The position numbers and the translations under genes were made by a program. A stretch of DNA of 64,000 nucleotides from Eubacteriales bacterium (lineage in GTDB: Bacteria; Bacillota; Clostridia; Lachnospirales; Lachnospiraceae). The stretch is from contig JAUNHC010000011.1 of the NCBI GenBank assembly GCA_030524175.1, forward strand, positions 62,001 through 126,000. The letters run 5' to 3'. Position 1 is the stretch's first letter; each line of letters opens with the position of its first letter. The notes under the pieces are model-generated. The model made no database searches. It was not told the DNA's origin and saw nothing but the letters and a program-made list of their open reading frames with translations. Shown piece by piece: positions 23,926 through 32,162 of this stretch.

Positions 23926-23965
23926 AACAGGGGCTGCGGCTGTTTTTGGACAGCGGCAGTCCTGT
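23926..23965 (+). terminator. Intercistronic hairpin between binding-protein and ATPase genes
   Basis: ACAGG, CTGC and GCTGT on the left pair with ACAGC, GCAG and CCTGT on the right around TTTTGG. ACTTTTTTA follows a few bases later. It is likely a partial terminator or mRNA stabiliser, raising receptor level over the membrane parts. A comparable hairpin follows the receptor gene at 6362. Confidence 0.5.
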
Positions 23966-24003
23966 AACATAACTTTTTTATCATATACAGCAGGGAGGCA
24001 GCT

Positions 24004-25494
24004 ATGCCAGAAGATAAAATCGTATTATCATTAAAAAATATCTCAAAAAAATATCCGGGAGTTCAGGCCTTGGATGATGTCTCCATTGATTTTCGTGAAG
24101 GTGAGATCCATTGTATCATCGGGGAAAACGGCGCAGGGAAATCTACATTTATCAAGATGATTTCCGGGGCCAATGAGCCGGATTCCGGGACGATTACATT
24201 TATGGGAAGAGTTTATAATACTATGACTCCAAGACTCTCCAAGGAGCTTGGCATTGAGGTTGTATATCAGGAATTTAATCTGGCGGAAGATTTATCAGTG
24301 GCTGAGAACGTTTTTCTCGGCAATGAAATCAGGAAAAATGGGATGGCTGATATGAGAACCGTAGAGAAAAAGACTAAGGAAGTCTTTGACAAAATGAAAG
24401 TAAATATTGACTGCAAAAAAACTGTAAAAGATTTGACGGTTTCTTATATGCAGTTTGTAGAGATTGCAAAAGCATTGTCCCGCAACATTAAAGTCTTAAT
24501 TTTAGATGAACCGACAGCACCCCTTACTGAGGATGAGGTGGATAAGCTTCTGGACTTAGTCCTTGATTTAAAACATCAGGGTTATACTATTATTTATATT
24601 TCTCACCGCCTGAATGAATTGTTCAGGATAGGAGACAGGGTGACTGTTCTGAGAGACGGAAAAAAAATCATCACAGATGATATTAAGAATATGGACACTG
24701 ACAAATTGATTGCATATATGGTAGGCAGGGAGATGTCATTTGAATATCCTAAACGCACCCATGATATCGGTAAAGTAGTATTTGAGGCCAGAAATATTGT
24801 TGCAGACAAGGTGAATAATATTTCTTTTGCAGTTCATGCAGGTGAAATCCTGGGTATCGGAGGCCTGGTGGGCGCAGGCAGGACAGAGCTTATCAGGGCA
24901 ATTTTCGGAGCCGACATTATGCATGCGGGACATACATATCTGGAGGGAAAGGAAATTAAAATTCGCCATCCTAAGGATGCTGTGGAATCCGGTATGGGGT
25001 TTGTCACCGAGGACCGTAAACGGCAGGGACTTCTTCTTGAGGACAGTATTTGTGCCAATATATCTCTGCCGATTTTAAAGAGAATATCGAAAATGGGTGT
25101 GATCGACAGGAAAAAGGAACATGAGATCGCCAGCCACCAGAAGGAGATACTCAGCATCAAAACACCGTCTCTTGATGTGGCGGCTAATTCTCTGAGCGGC
25201 GGAAATCAGCAGAAGGTGGTACTGGCAAAATGGCTGGCAGCAGACTGCCGGGTTATTTTTATGGACGAGCCTACCAGGGGAGTGGATGTAGGAGCAAAGC
25301 AGGAAATTTATAAGCTGATGAACGAACTGGCCGGGCGGGGAATCGGTATCGTACTTATTTCATCAGAAATGGAGGAGCTTCTTGGTATGTCCGAACGCCT
25401 TATTGTACTTCATGAGGGAAATATGATGAAGGAACTGCACAAAAGTGAGTTCAGCCAGGAAACAGTAATGCAGTATGCATCAGGGATTCAGTAA
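24004..25494 (+). CDS. Sugar ABC transporter ATPase, RbsA/MglA type (second transporter)
   Basis: A 496-residue double ATPase of the CUT2 family. Walker A GENGAGKST is at 40-48 and Walker B LILDEPTAP is in the first half. The second half has the family-typical altered P-loop GLVGAGRTE, signature LSGGNQQKV and FMDEPTRGVD. The start follows CAGGGAGGCAGCT. It is fully motif-intact and is a useful reference for the degenerate relative at 27605-29014. The permease gene follows after 31 bases. Confidence 0.93.
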   Translation: MPEDKIVLSLKNISKKYPGVQALDDVSIDFREGEIHCIIGENGAGKSTFIKMISGANEPDSGTITFMGRVYNTMTPRLSKELGIEVVYQEFNLAEDLSVAENVFLGNEIRKNGMADMRTVEKKTKEVFDKMKVNIDCKKTVKDLTVSYMQFVEIAKALSRNIKVLILDEPTAPLTEDEVDKLLDLVLDLKHQGYTIIYISHRLNELFRIGDRVTVLRDGKKIITDDIKNMDTDKLIAYMVGREMSFEYPKRTHDIGKVVFEARNIVADKVNNISFAVHAGEILGIGGLVGAGRTELIRAIFGADIMHAGHTYLEGKEIKIRHPKDAVESGMGFVTEDRKRQGLLLEDSICANISLPILKRISKMGVIDRKKEHEIASHQKEILSIKTPSLDVAANSLSGGNQQKVVLAKWLAADCRVIFMDEPTRGVDVGAKQEIYKLMNELAGRGIGIVLISSEMEELLGMSERLIVLHEGNMMKELHKSEFSQETVMQYASGIQ

Positions 25495-25525
25495 GATAAA
25501 CAGCAGGAACCGGGAGGGATACAAT

Positions 25526-26488
25526 ATGAAATTTCTAGATTTATTTAAAAAATACGGGGTGGTTTTTATATTGGTGATTCTTATTGTGGTATTCACCATT
25601 CTGAATCCATCATTCCTTACAATGAAAAATGTTGTAAATATTTCCAAGCAGATTGCGATCATGGCAATTCTTTCTGTGGGCATGACATTCGTACTTCTCA
25701 CAGGGGGCATCGAGCTGTCTATGGGCTCTGTGGTGTCTCTGGTAGTAGTGTGTATCAGTATTTTTGTTACAAACGCAGGGATTCCGGTGTGGGCATCCAT
25801 GATCCTGGCGCTGCTTATCGCTACGGCAATCGGATTTATCAATGGAGTTATCATCGCAGAAATAAAGGTTCCGCCGCTTATTATGACCCTTGGCATGCAG
25901 ATATTTCTGTATGGATTTACCTATACGATCTGCGGGGGACTTCCTGTTTACGGCATACCAAATTCACTGAAGTGGGTGGGGCAGACTTACCTGTTCGGGG
26001 TGATTCCGGTATCCGCATTTATCATGATAATGATTATTGTGATTGGCTATTTTATTTTGTCTAAGACTTATCTGGGAAGATATTTTTATGCGATCGGAAG
26101 TAATGAGGACGCAGCAACTTTGTCAGGAATAAACTCAAACCGGATCAGGATTCTTGCCTATACCTTCTGCGGATTTCTGGTAGGAATTGCAGGGATCGTG
26201 ATGCTGGGACGTATAGGAAGCGGTCAGCCCGGAGCCGGAGACGGCTATGAGATGGACGTCCTTACGGGCTGTGTACTGGGCGGAGTAAGCTTAAACGGAG
26301 GTAAAGGAAATATCGGTAAGGCATTCGCAGGTATCCTTGTGATCGGTGTTTTGAGCAATGGTATGTCCATGGCAGGAATGAATGCTTTCATGCAGAAAAT
26401 GGTCAAAGGGCTTGTGCTGATCCTGGCTGTTATACTTGACAGTCTGCAGTATGTTAAGCTGAGGAAAAAAGTAAAGGTAATTGCATAA
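25526..26488 (+). CDS. Sugar ABC transporter permease, RbsC type (second transporter)
   Basis: A 320-residue polytopic membrane protein of the CUT2 permease family. ATG 25526 follows CGGGAGGGAT and is preferred over frames starting inside the ATPase gene. Family motifs are GGIELSMGS near residue 68 and GGVSLNGGKGN in the C-terminal third. It acts as a dimer with the ATPase at 24004 and the receptor at 22867. The sorbitol-dehydrogenase-like gene follows after 17 bases. Confidence 0.92.
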   Translation: MKFLDLFKKYGVVFILVILIVVFTILNPSFLTMKNVVNISKQIAIMAILSVGMTFVLLTGGIELSMGSVVSLVVVCISIFVTNAGIPVWASMILALLIATAIGFINGVIIAEIKVPPLIMTLGMQIFLYGFTYTICGGLPVYGIPNSLKWVGQTYLFGVIPVSAFIMIMIIVIGYFILSKTYLGRYFYAIGSNEDAATLSGINSNRIRILAYTFCGFLVGIAGIVMLGRIGSGQPGAGDGYEMDVLTGCVLGGVSLNGGKGNIGKAFAGILVIGVLSNGMSMAGMNAFMQKMVKGLVLILAVILDSLQYVKLRKKVKVIA

Positions 26489-26505
26489 AGCGGGAGGAAA
26501 AGAGT

Positions 26506-27543
26506 ATGAAGAATGAGACTGTATATATGAAAGAGGCCGGAACCATGTTTATACGGGAGATCGAGGTGCCGGAACCAAAGGAAAACGAGGTTCTTGTGAA
26601 TATTAAATATTGTGGGATCTGCGGCTCGGACGTGCATTATTATGATAACGGAAGAATTGGGGATTACATAGTGGAAGGAGATTTCACACTGGGACACGAG
26701 GTGGCAGGCGAGGTGGTAAAGACCGGAAGCGGAGTTAAAAATCTGAAGCCGGGAGACAGAGTTGCCCTTGAGCCGGGAATCCCTTGCGGTAAATGTGAAT
26801 TCTGTAAACAAGGTAAGTATAACCTCTGTCCTGATGTGATATTCTTTGCAACCCCTCCTGTCCAGGGTGCACTTCAGAATTATGTTGTACATCCTGCCGA
26901 CATGTGTTTTCTGCTTCCGGATAATGTATCTATGGAGGAAGGGGCTCTTGTAGAACCGCTGTGCGTGGGGCTTCATGCCTGCCGTCAGGGAAACGTACAG
27001 CTTGGAGACAGTGTGGTGATCCTGGGAGCCGGCTGCATCGGACTTGCGGCACTCCTTTCGGCTAAGGCAATGGGAGCCAGCAAGGTTGTGGTTGTGGATT
27101 TGTTTGAGAAGCGATTGGAATTTGCCAAAGAAATGGGAGCTGATCACTGTGTAAATGCGGCAAAGGAGGATGTTTTTGAAGAGTGCCGGAAGATATTCGG
27201 AAGCCGGGGAGCAGACATTGTAATAGAGACTGCAGGTTCACCCAAGACCATATATCAGACGCCCATGCTGGCCAGGCAGGGAGGAACTGTAGTGCTGGTA
27301 GGGATTGCGGTAAACAATGATCTTACCTACAATTTCGGGCAGGTGATGTCAAAGGAACTGACCATCAAGTCAGTATTCCGGTACCGTAATCTTTACCCTG
27401 TGGCTATTGCAGCTATTGCCGACGGAAGTATAGATGTAAAGAAAATGATCACACACAGATTTCTGTTCCACGATGCAAAAAAAGCCTTTGACACTGTTAT
27501 TTCAGATGCACAGAATGTGGTGAAGGCTGTTATCGAATTATAG
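26506..27543 (+). CDS. NAD-dependent sorbitol/xylitol dehydrogenase-like zinc enzyme
   Basis: A 345-residue polyol dehydrogenase that oxidises a secondary hydroxyl of sorbitol-, xylitol- or iditol-like polyols to a ketose. The catalytic zinc ligands are Cys39 (CGICGSDVHYY) and His64 with Glu65 (GHEVAGEV). The structural cysteines are 94, 97, 100 and 108. The motif ALEPGIPCGKCEFCKQGKYN is characteristic of sorbitol dehydrogenases. The GAGCIG nucleotide loop is followed by VVVVDLFEKR, whose Asp favours NAD. The start follows GGGAGGAAAAG. It is last in the transporter operon. A polyol may therefore be imported, or made by the partner dehydrogenase, with the 3-epimerase acting on the ketose. Confidence 0.88.
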   Translation: MKNETVYMKEAGTMFIREIEVPEPKENEVLVNIKYCGICGSDVHYYDNGRIGDYIVEGDFTLGHEVAGEVVKTGSGVKNLKPGDRVALEPGIPCGKCEFCKQGKYNLCPDVIFFATPPVQGALQNYVVHPADMCFLLPDNVSMEEGALVEPLCVGLHACRQGNVQLGDSVVILGAGCIGLAALLSAKAMGASKVVVVDLFEKRLEFAKEMGADHCVNAAKEDVFEECRKIFGSRGADIVIETAGSPKTIYQTPMLARQGGTVVLVGIAVNNDLTYNFGQVMSKELTIKSVFRYRNLYPVAIAAIADGSIDVKKMITHRFLFHDAKKAFDTVISDAQNVVKAVIEL

Positions 27544-27582
27544 GATCTGACCGGGAAAATATTGGACAGTTAAGTGAAATTG

Positions 27583-27627
27583 TGAAGGCTTTGTAAGGCT
27601 GGTTTTATTCCGGCCTTACAGAGCCTT
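27583..27627. terminator. Bidirectional terminator hairpin between convergent operons
   Basis: A stem of about 19 bp, GAAGGCTTTGTAAGGC (27583-27598) plus TGG, pairs with CCG plus GCCTTACAGAGCCTTC (27612-27627). The loop is TTTTATT. The right arm overlaps the last codons and stop of the minus-strand gene, so it serves both convergent transcripts. T-tracts are poor on both sides. Confidence 0.65.
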
Positions 27628-29014
27628 CTTCCAGGATAAGGCGGCGGTTGGCCACAGTGATACTGTCCAGTAAGTCGGCAGAAAGAATGATAACTGCTAT
27701 TTTCTTTCCCTGGAGCATGTGGATCAATTCAAGGATATGTTTTTTTAAATAAATGTCAGTATTATAAAAGGGCTGTATAATGAAGACAGCCTTTGGATTT
27801 ATAAGGGCGACACGGTAATAGATCAGGTTGTACAGTGAACTTGAGCTAAGACCTTCCAGTGCAGGAGCGTAGATATCATCTCCAATGACGTCATAATACT
27901 CCCGTTGTATGCTTTCTTTTACAGCACGGGATACATTGATGCGCCTGATCTTGCTTTCCATGCGGAAGCAGAAATTGTCAATGTAATTCATGTCATAAAA
28001 GAGCATGGAGGCCAAGGGATTTTCTCCTATAACTGCAATCTGGATACCGATGTCATCTTCGTAATTACGGTGGGATGATATATCAATTATTTCATATAAA
28101 TCCTTTAAGTTTCCGTGGTTGTACTGCAGACATTCCATGAATTCTTTTTGCAGTTCTTTTGTTTCATCGTAGAGAACAAGGCATTCACCCTGGTTAATAT
28201 CGAATGAAAATTCCTGACATTTTTGTGTACACAGGTGCCTTATGTGCAGTGCAGTATCCGCGTAGGCAGGTGTCACAAGAGGCTCTGCGGACAGGAGTGA
28301 TTGTGAGAATTTTAAGTACCGAAGGGTATCTATTTCACGGCGGTCAAAGCTTTGGATATCTTTTCCGTCTTTCATATATACGATTCTGTCACAGAAGGAA
28401 AGAGACTCCTCATAATGGCTGCAAATGTACAGAAAAGAATAATTTTTCCGGGAGAGCATGGTGAGAAGATCCTTAAATCGTTCAATCTGGGCGCTGCCAA
28501 GAATATCCCCCATGCCATAGAGGACGATCAACTGTGAGCCCTGGGTGATCGCCTTAAGCAGCTCTACAACGCAGCGGTTGAATTCATTGAGCCTTTCACA
28601 GAGAGTATCAGGAGAGAGGTGAAGCTCCAAATTCTCTGTGAGCCATTTGTATTGGCGCAGCAGCGGCTCTCTTCGGATAAAACCGTGGAAGGGCAGGCTG
28701 TTAAGGACATAGATGTTTTCAAGGACTGAAAGGCTGTCAACAAGCTTTCTCTGCTGGTTGAGTATATAGACCTTGTTTAGCTGTTGTTTATTCGGATGGC
28801 GGTTGTTTAAGAGCTTGTTGTTGATATATATTTTTCCGAATTTTACAGGGATGGCACTCCTGAACATTTCGAGAAAAATCTCCACGCCGATACCGTTTAT
28901 AGGAATCAGACCAACGATTTCTCCTTGGTGGATATGAAGGTTCATATCGTCAAGATTGGCTGTGTCCGGACTGTTGGTGATGACATTTATCATACGGAAA
29001 ATTTCTTTTTTCAT
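27605..29014 (-). CDS. Degenerate RbsA-like double ATPase (predicted pseudo-ATPase) linked to a two-component system
   Basis: A 469-residue protein that aligns end to end with RbsA/MglA ATPases but has lost the catalytic motifs in both halves. In half one the P-loop position reads IPINGIGVE (37-45), with no Lys-Ser/Thr. Walker B reads LIVLYGM (about 162-168), with no Asp-Glu. The signature is replaced by LNEFNRCVVELLKA, while the H-loop His200 (ICSHYEES) and the region LSVLEN are retained. In half two the P-loop is LYDETKELQ, the signature is LEGLSSSSL and Walker B is VFIIQPFYN. The reading frame is intact, so it is not decaying. Its start overlaps the kinase stop (ATGA), giving translational coupling. 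It probably binds a sugar permease or the kinase as a regulatory subunit (inference). Confidence 0.82.
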   Translation of the reverse strand: MKKEIFRMINVITNSPDTANLDDMNLHIHQGEIVGLIPINGIGVEIFLEMFRSAIPVKFGKIYINNKLLNNRHPNKQQLNKVYILNQQRKLVDSLSVLENIYVLNSLPFHGFIRREPLLRQYKWLTENLELHLSPDTLCERLNEFNRCVVELLKAITQGSQLIVLYGMGDILGSAQIERFKDLLTMLSRKNYSFLYICSHYEESLSFCDRIVYMKDGKDIQSFDRREIDTLRYLKFSQSLLSAEPLVTPAYADTALHIRHLCTQKCQEFSFDINQGECLVLYDETKELQKEFMECLQYNHGNLKDLYEIIDISSHRNYEDDIGIQIAVIGENPLASMLFYDMNYIDNFCFRMESKIRRINVSRAVKESIQREYYDVIGDDIYAPALEGLSSSSLYNLIYYRVALINPKAVFIIQPFYNTDIYLKKHILELIHMLQGKKIAVIILSADLLDSITVANRRLILEEGSVRPE

Positions 29015-30030
29015 AAGCTTCCCTTCAAAATTACCGGAAGAGTGATCTCCACATCAGTGCCTACATTTTTTATGCTGTGTATGTGAATTCCGTACCGTTC
29101 TCCGAACAGAAGTTTGATACGGTTGTTCACATTGGTGACTGCGATTCCGCCCCGGTTTTGAGACTGTTCGTCATGGTCATATAATATATTTTTGAGAAGG
29201 CGCCTGTTTAGTTTGTCCAGGGCGTCTTTTTCCATGCCCAGGCCGTCATCAATGATATGTATTATGAGATAATCGGTGTTGCATATGATTTTAATCTGAA
29301 GAGTTCCCTTGCCGATTTTCGGTTCCAGTCCATGGTAAATGGCGTTCTCTACAATAGGCTGCATGATGAGCTTGGGCATAAATAGACCGAGGATATTAAC
29401 CTCGCTCTCCGTGTCATAATCCACAGTAAGATTCAGCTTGTCCCCGAACCTGTAATGCTGGATACGGTAATAATTTTCTATGTTATTTAATTCATCCTCA
29501 ATGGTTACCAGTTTATTGATATTGGAGATGGTATAACGGAAAAAGGTAGAAAGAGTTTCTGTCATAATGGCTACGCTGTCCATACCCTCACATACGGCCT
29601 CACTCCGTATACACTCTAATGTATTATACAGAAAATGAGGATTTATCTGGTTTTGAAGAGCCAGGTATTGTGCCTGTTTTTGTGAAAGGTCCAGATATTT
29701 TGACTTGTTAAACCGTTCATTGAGCATGGAAAACAGCAGGCCCATTTCAGGGCTTACTGATAAGTCCTGCCGGAAGATATCTTCGGGGCTGTAGCTGTTG
29801 AGAGAGTCCTGTATAACAGCCATGATCTTTTTTGTACGGCGGTATATTAAGATGTATGCAGAGACTGCCAGTACAATATACGCAGATAAAATCAGAAGGT
29901 ACAGATTTATGGAAAAGTGATGTTTTGCTGTAAGGTTTCCAAGTATTATCAAGAGTATCCCTGAGAACAAGAGGGTGGAAACCATCCACCCGCCGATATA
30001 ATTTGCCAAATATCCTTTTTTCGTATTCAT
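29011..30030 (-). CDS. Sensor histidine kinase with two membrane helices and almost no ectodomain
   Basis: A 339-residue kinase of the YesM/LytS His_kinase type. Helices are at about 15-33 and 42-63, leaving an outside loop of only some 8 residues (KHHFSIN). No HAMP is obvious. The phospho-accepting His132 lies in NQINPHFLYNTLE. The ATPase domain has QPIVENAIYHGLEP, DDGLGM and GGIAVTNVNNR. It starts 16 bases after the response regulator stop and overlaps the pseudo-ATPase start. The lack of an extracellular domain is like intramembrane-sensing kinases that read the state of a partner ABC transporter. The coupled pseudo-ATPase is the obvious candidate link. Confidence 0.88.
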   Translation of the reverse strand: MNTKKGYLANYIGGWMVSTLLFSGILLIILGNLTAKHHFSINLYLLILSAYIVLAVSAYILIYRRTKKIMAVIQDSLNSYSPEDIFRQDLSVSPEMGLLFSMLNERFNKSKYLDLSQKQAQYLALQNQINPHFLYNTLECIRSEAVCEGMDSVAIMTETLSTFFRYTISNINKLVTIEDELNNIENYYRIQHYRFGDKLNLTVDYDTESEVNILGLFMPKLIMQPIVENAIYHGLEPKIGKGTLQIKIICNTDYLIIHIIDDGLGMEKDALDKLNRRLLKNILYDHDEQSQNRGGIAVTNVNNRIKLLFGERYGIHIHSIKNVGTDVEITLPVILKGSL

Positions 30031-30046
30031 AAGAAAAACCTCTTTG

Positions 30047-31654
30047 TCAGCTGTAAATGCGCCGGAATTCGTTGGGCCGCAGTCCAGTGTATTTCTTGAA
30101 ATTTTTATTAAAGTTTTTCAGGTCATTATAGCCTACTTCTTCACATATCACTGATATATTCCAGTCTGTTTCTTTTAATAATTCTTTGGCGTTCTCCATT
30201 CTTACCTGAATGACATATTCTGAAAATGTAATGCCCGTTTCTTTCTTAAACAGAGAGCTGAAATAGCTGGGATTGAAACCTGCCATGGAACTGATCTGCT
30301 CCAGAGAAATACTTTCCTTTATATTTTGTTTAATATAATTCTTTGCTTCCCGTATTGGTTTATTTGCCTCTTGTTTCCTTGCAGTACAAGACAGCTGGTA
30401 GGAATCCAGAATATTTTTTGACAGCAGGGAAAGTACATTCTGCCAGGAACTTTGGTTATCCAGTGCTTTGTAGAAGTTATCCAAAAAGACCTCTTTGTCC
30501 GGAAGCAGGAAGTTATTTTGCTGCATGGTTACCATATACAGGTGGATGATTTCTTTGGACAACTGAAGGATGGAATGTCCTGATATCTCCGGGGTTTGGG
30601 ACAAGTGTTTCTTTAAATAAGTGAAGCTGTCATGCATTTCGCTCTCGTTCAGACGGTCAATGGAAGCGGAAAAGCGTCGGTTGAATTCCTTAACCATGGA
30701 GCTGTCAGGCGTGCCGCCGGTTATATGGGATTCGTCAAGCAGGATATTCGTTCCCAGAACAAGGCGTTGTTCTATGGCAAGCCGGGCAGTCTTGGTGGAG
30801 AGAGAAAGATCCTTGGGTGATTTCTGCACACAGCCCATGCCTAAGGTTACATTCATGTGCTGGAGAACCTCTTTCTGACATAATAAATCATTCAAAAACC
30901 TTTTCATGGCAGCCCGTACCTGTTTCTGGTTTTCCTCTGTATAATTGACAAGAATGTAATAAAAGGATTCTTCCTGGATACAGGCTGAATCATAACATAG
31001 GGTACTGAGCCTGGCAGTGGCAAAATCCTGGATTTTATTGTAGATGTAATCCGTCTCAGCATGCATGGAGCGGTCCAGTCCGTCAGCTTTTATGATGATT
31101 GTCTGAAAGCATCCGTTCTCAAATGAAAAAGAGTAGGTACTGCAAATCTCCTTAAGTGGCAGAGAGGATAAAACAGGAGTGTTTTTAATAAAGGCATCCT
31201 GCAAAAATTCCATGCGTTTTTGGTTGCGGCTGTTTTCCACAAGAAGCTGATACTTTTCTTCATTGGTTATTGCAGAGTGCTTCTGTATGTAGCTGTTATG
31301 TATTTTCGTTAACGTTTCTGTCAGCTCATTTTTCTGTATAGGTTTTAATAAATAATTTTTTACGCCGTAGTGAATGGCATTTTTTGCGTATTCAAATTGG
31401 CGGTAGCCGCTGATGATGATAAATTCAGTGTCAGGGCTGCATTCCTGGCCCCGGCGGATAAGTTCCAGTCCGTCATACCCGGGCATGCGGATATCCGTTA
31501 TGACGATATCCGGCTTAAATTGGCAAATTGCGGTAAGTGCTTCTAATCCGTCATTTGCGATAGCTGTAATCTCCATGTCAAGGTCTTCCCAATCCACCAG
31601 TTTGCTGATAAGATTACAAATTTTCGGCTCGTCGTCAGCAATAATAACTTTCAT
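30047..31654 (-). CDS. YesN-type response regulator with AraC DNA-binding domain (second system)
   Basis: A 535-residue regulator. The receiver is at 1-125, with acidic residues at 7-9, phospho-acceptor Asp54 in VITDIRMPG and Lys in NYLLKPIQ. A long middle region is followed by two C-terminal AraC helix-turn-helix units (ISLEQISSMAGFNPSYFSSL; ISVICEEVGYND) ending YTGLRPNEFRRIY. The start follows TTGGGGGATTTTAC. It is first in the operon with the kinase and the pseudo-ATPase. It is convergent to the sugar/polyol transporter operon, so that locus is the most likely target, alongside its own promoter. Confidence 0.9.
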   Translation of the reverse strand: MKVIIADDEPKICNLISKLVDWEDLDMEITAIANDGLEALTAICQFKPDIVITDIRMPGYDGLELIRRGQECSPDTEFIIISGYRQFEYAKNAIHYGVKNYLLKPIQKNELTETLTKIHNSYIQKHSAITNEEKYQLLVENSRNQKRMEFLQDAFIKNTPVLSSLPLKEICSTYSFSFENGCFQTIIIKADGLDRSMHAETDYIYNKIQDFATARLSTLCYDSACIQEESFYYILVNYTEENQKQVRAAMKRFLNDLLCQKEVLQHMNVTLGMGCVQKSPKDLSLSTKTARLAIEQRLVLGTNILLDESHITGGTPDSSMVKEFNRRFSASIDRLNESEMHDSFTYLKKHLSQTPEISGHSILQLSKEIIHLYMVTMQQNNFLLPDKEVFLDNFYKALDNQSSWQNVLSLLSKNILDSYQLSCTARKQEANKPIREAKNYIKQNIKESISLEQISSMAGFNPSYFSSLFKKETGITFSEYVIQVRMENAKELLKETDWNISVICEEVGYNDLKNFNKNFKKYTGLRPNEFRRIYS

Positions 31655-31742
31655 GTAAAATCCCCCAAATCTGCTGCAATCTAATTAGTGTTAAGACGGA
31701 TACACGAAATCCGCATTAAAAAAGGGCAAAACTTAAAAAGCT

Positions 31743-31820
31743 CCTTGCAGATATTTAACACAATTCTAAACGCAATAATATATAATGTCAAGAAAATTGC
31801 TGATGATTAGCATATATTGG
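31743..31820 (+). repeat. 78-base direct repeat, copy 1
   Basis: Matches 32070-32147 over its full length without gaps. The 5' end (CCTTGCAGA..TTTAACACAATT) and the last 37 bases are nearly identical, with a diverged centre. The shared 3' core contains TGTCAAGAAAATTGCTGATG and TTAGCATATATTGG. Copy 1 starts 88 bases upstream of the minus-strand response regulator. Confidence 0.75.
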
Positions 31821-32069
31821 AATGCAATTATGTGAGCGTATAAGTACGGAGCACTCGGCTTTCATGTTTGTTGATCTCTCCCTTATCATATGTGTTTGTT
31901 ATATAAGTTATTGTGGTGTATTGGTCTGAGATATTTGTATATCACACATATAAAAATCTTCAGAAGTCAGGTGATTTCCCCGCCAGTTCTGCGTATTATT
32001 GACGAGGATAGAGGGTGAAATTGTTTTTCTTAAATGGCATTAGAAGAAAAAATATGCAAAAAAAACCTT

Positions 32070-32147
32070 CCTTGCAGACCTTTAACACAATTTCGGGCGA
32101 ATAATGTGTTAATGTCAAGAAAATTGCTGATGTTTAGCATATATTGG
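32070..32147 (+). repeat. 78-base direct repeat, copy 2, leader of the XRE gene
   Basis: Ends 15 bases before the XRE gene start and so probably contains that gene's promoter or regulator site. Conserved ends with a variable middle suggest two functional blocks. It may be autoregulatory for the XRE protein. Confidence 0.7.
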
Positions 32148-32162
32148 TAAGCCGGGTGATTT

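Larger units (their letters stand above)
31655..32162. other. Intergenic region with duplicated 78-base element
   Basis: About 508 bases between the minus-strand response regulator and the XRE regulator gene. Its main content is two direct copies of a 78-base element (31743-31820 and 32070-32147). The stretch between the copies has only short open frames with no ribosome binding site and no recognised structure. Confidence 0.5.

Noticed and set aside
26245-27147. Long minus-strand open frame of 300 codons
   Set aside because: Lies entirely antisense to the permease and sorbitol-dehydrogenase-like genes, has no ribosome binding site and no recognisable protein features.
27605-29014. Calling the degenerate ATPase gene a pseudogene
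   Set aside because: The 469-codon frame is uninterrupted, keeps ordered secondary-structure patterns and is translationally coupled to the kinase. Loss of all motif classes in both halves fits a new function better than decay.
31821-32069. Short open frames between the two 78-base repeats
   Set aside because: The longest start-to-stop frame is about 20 residues, without a ribosome binding site or similarity.
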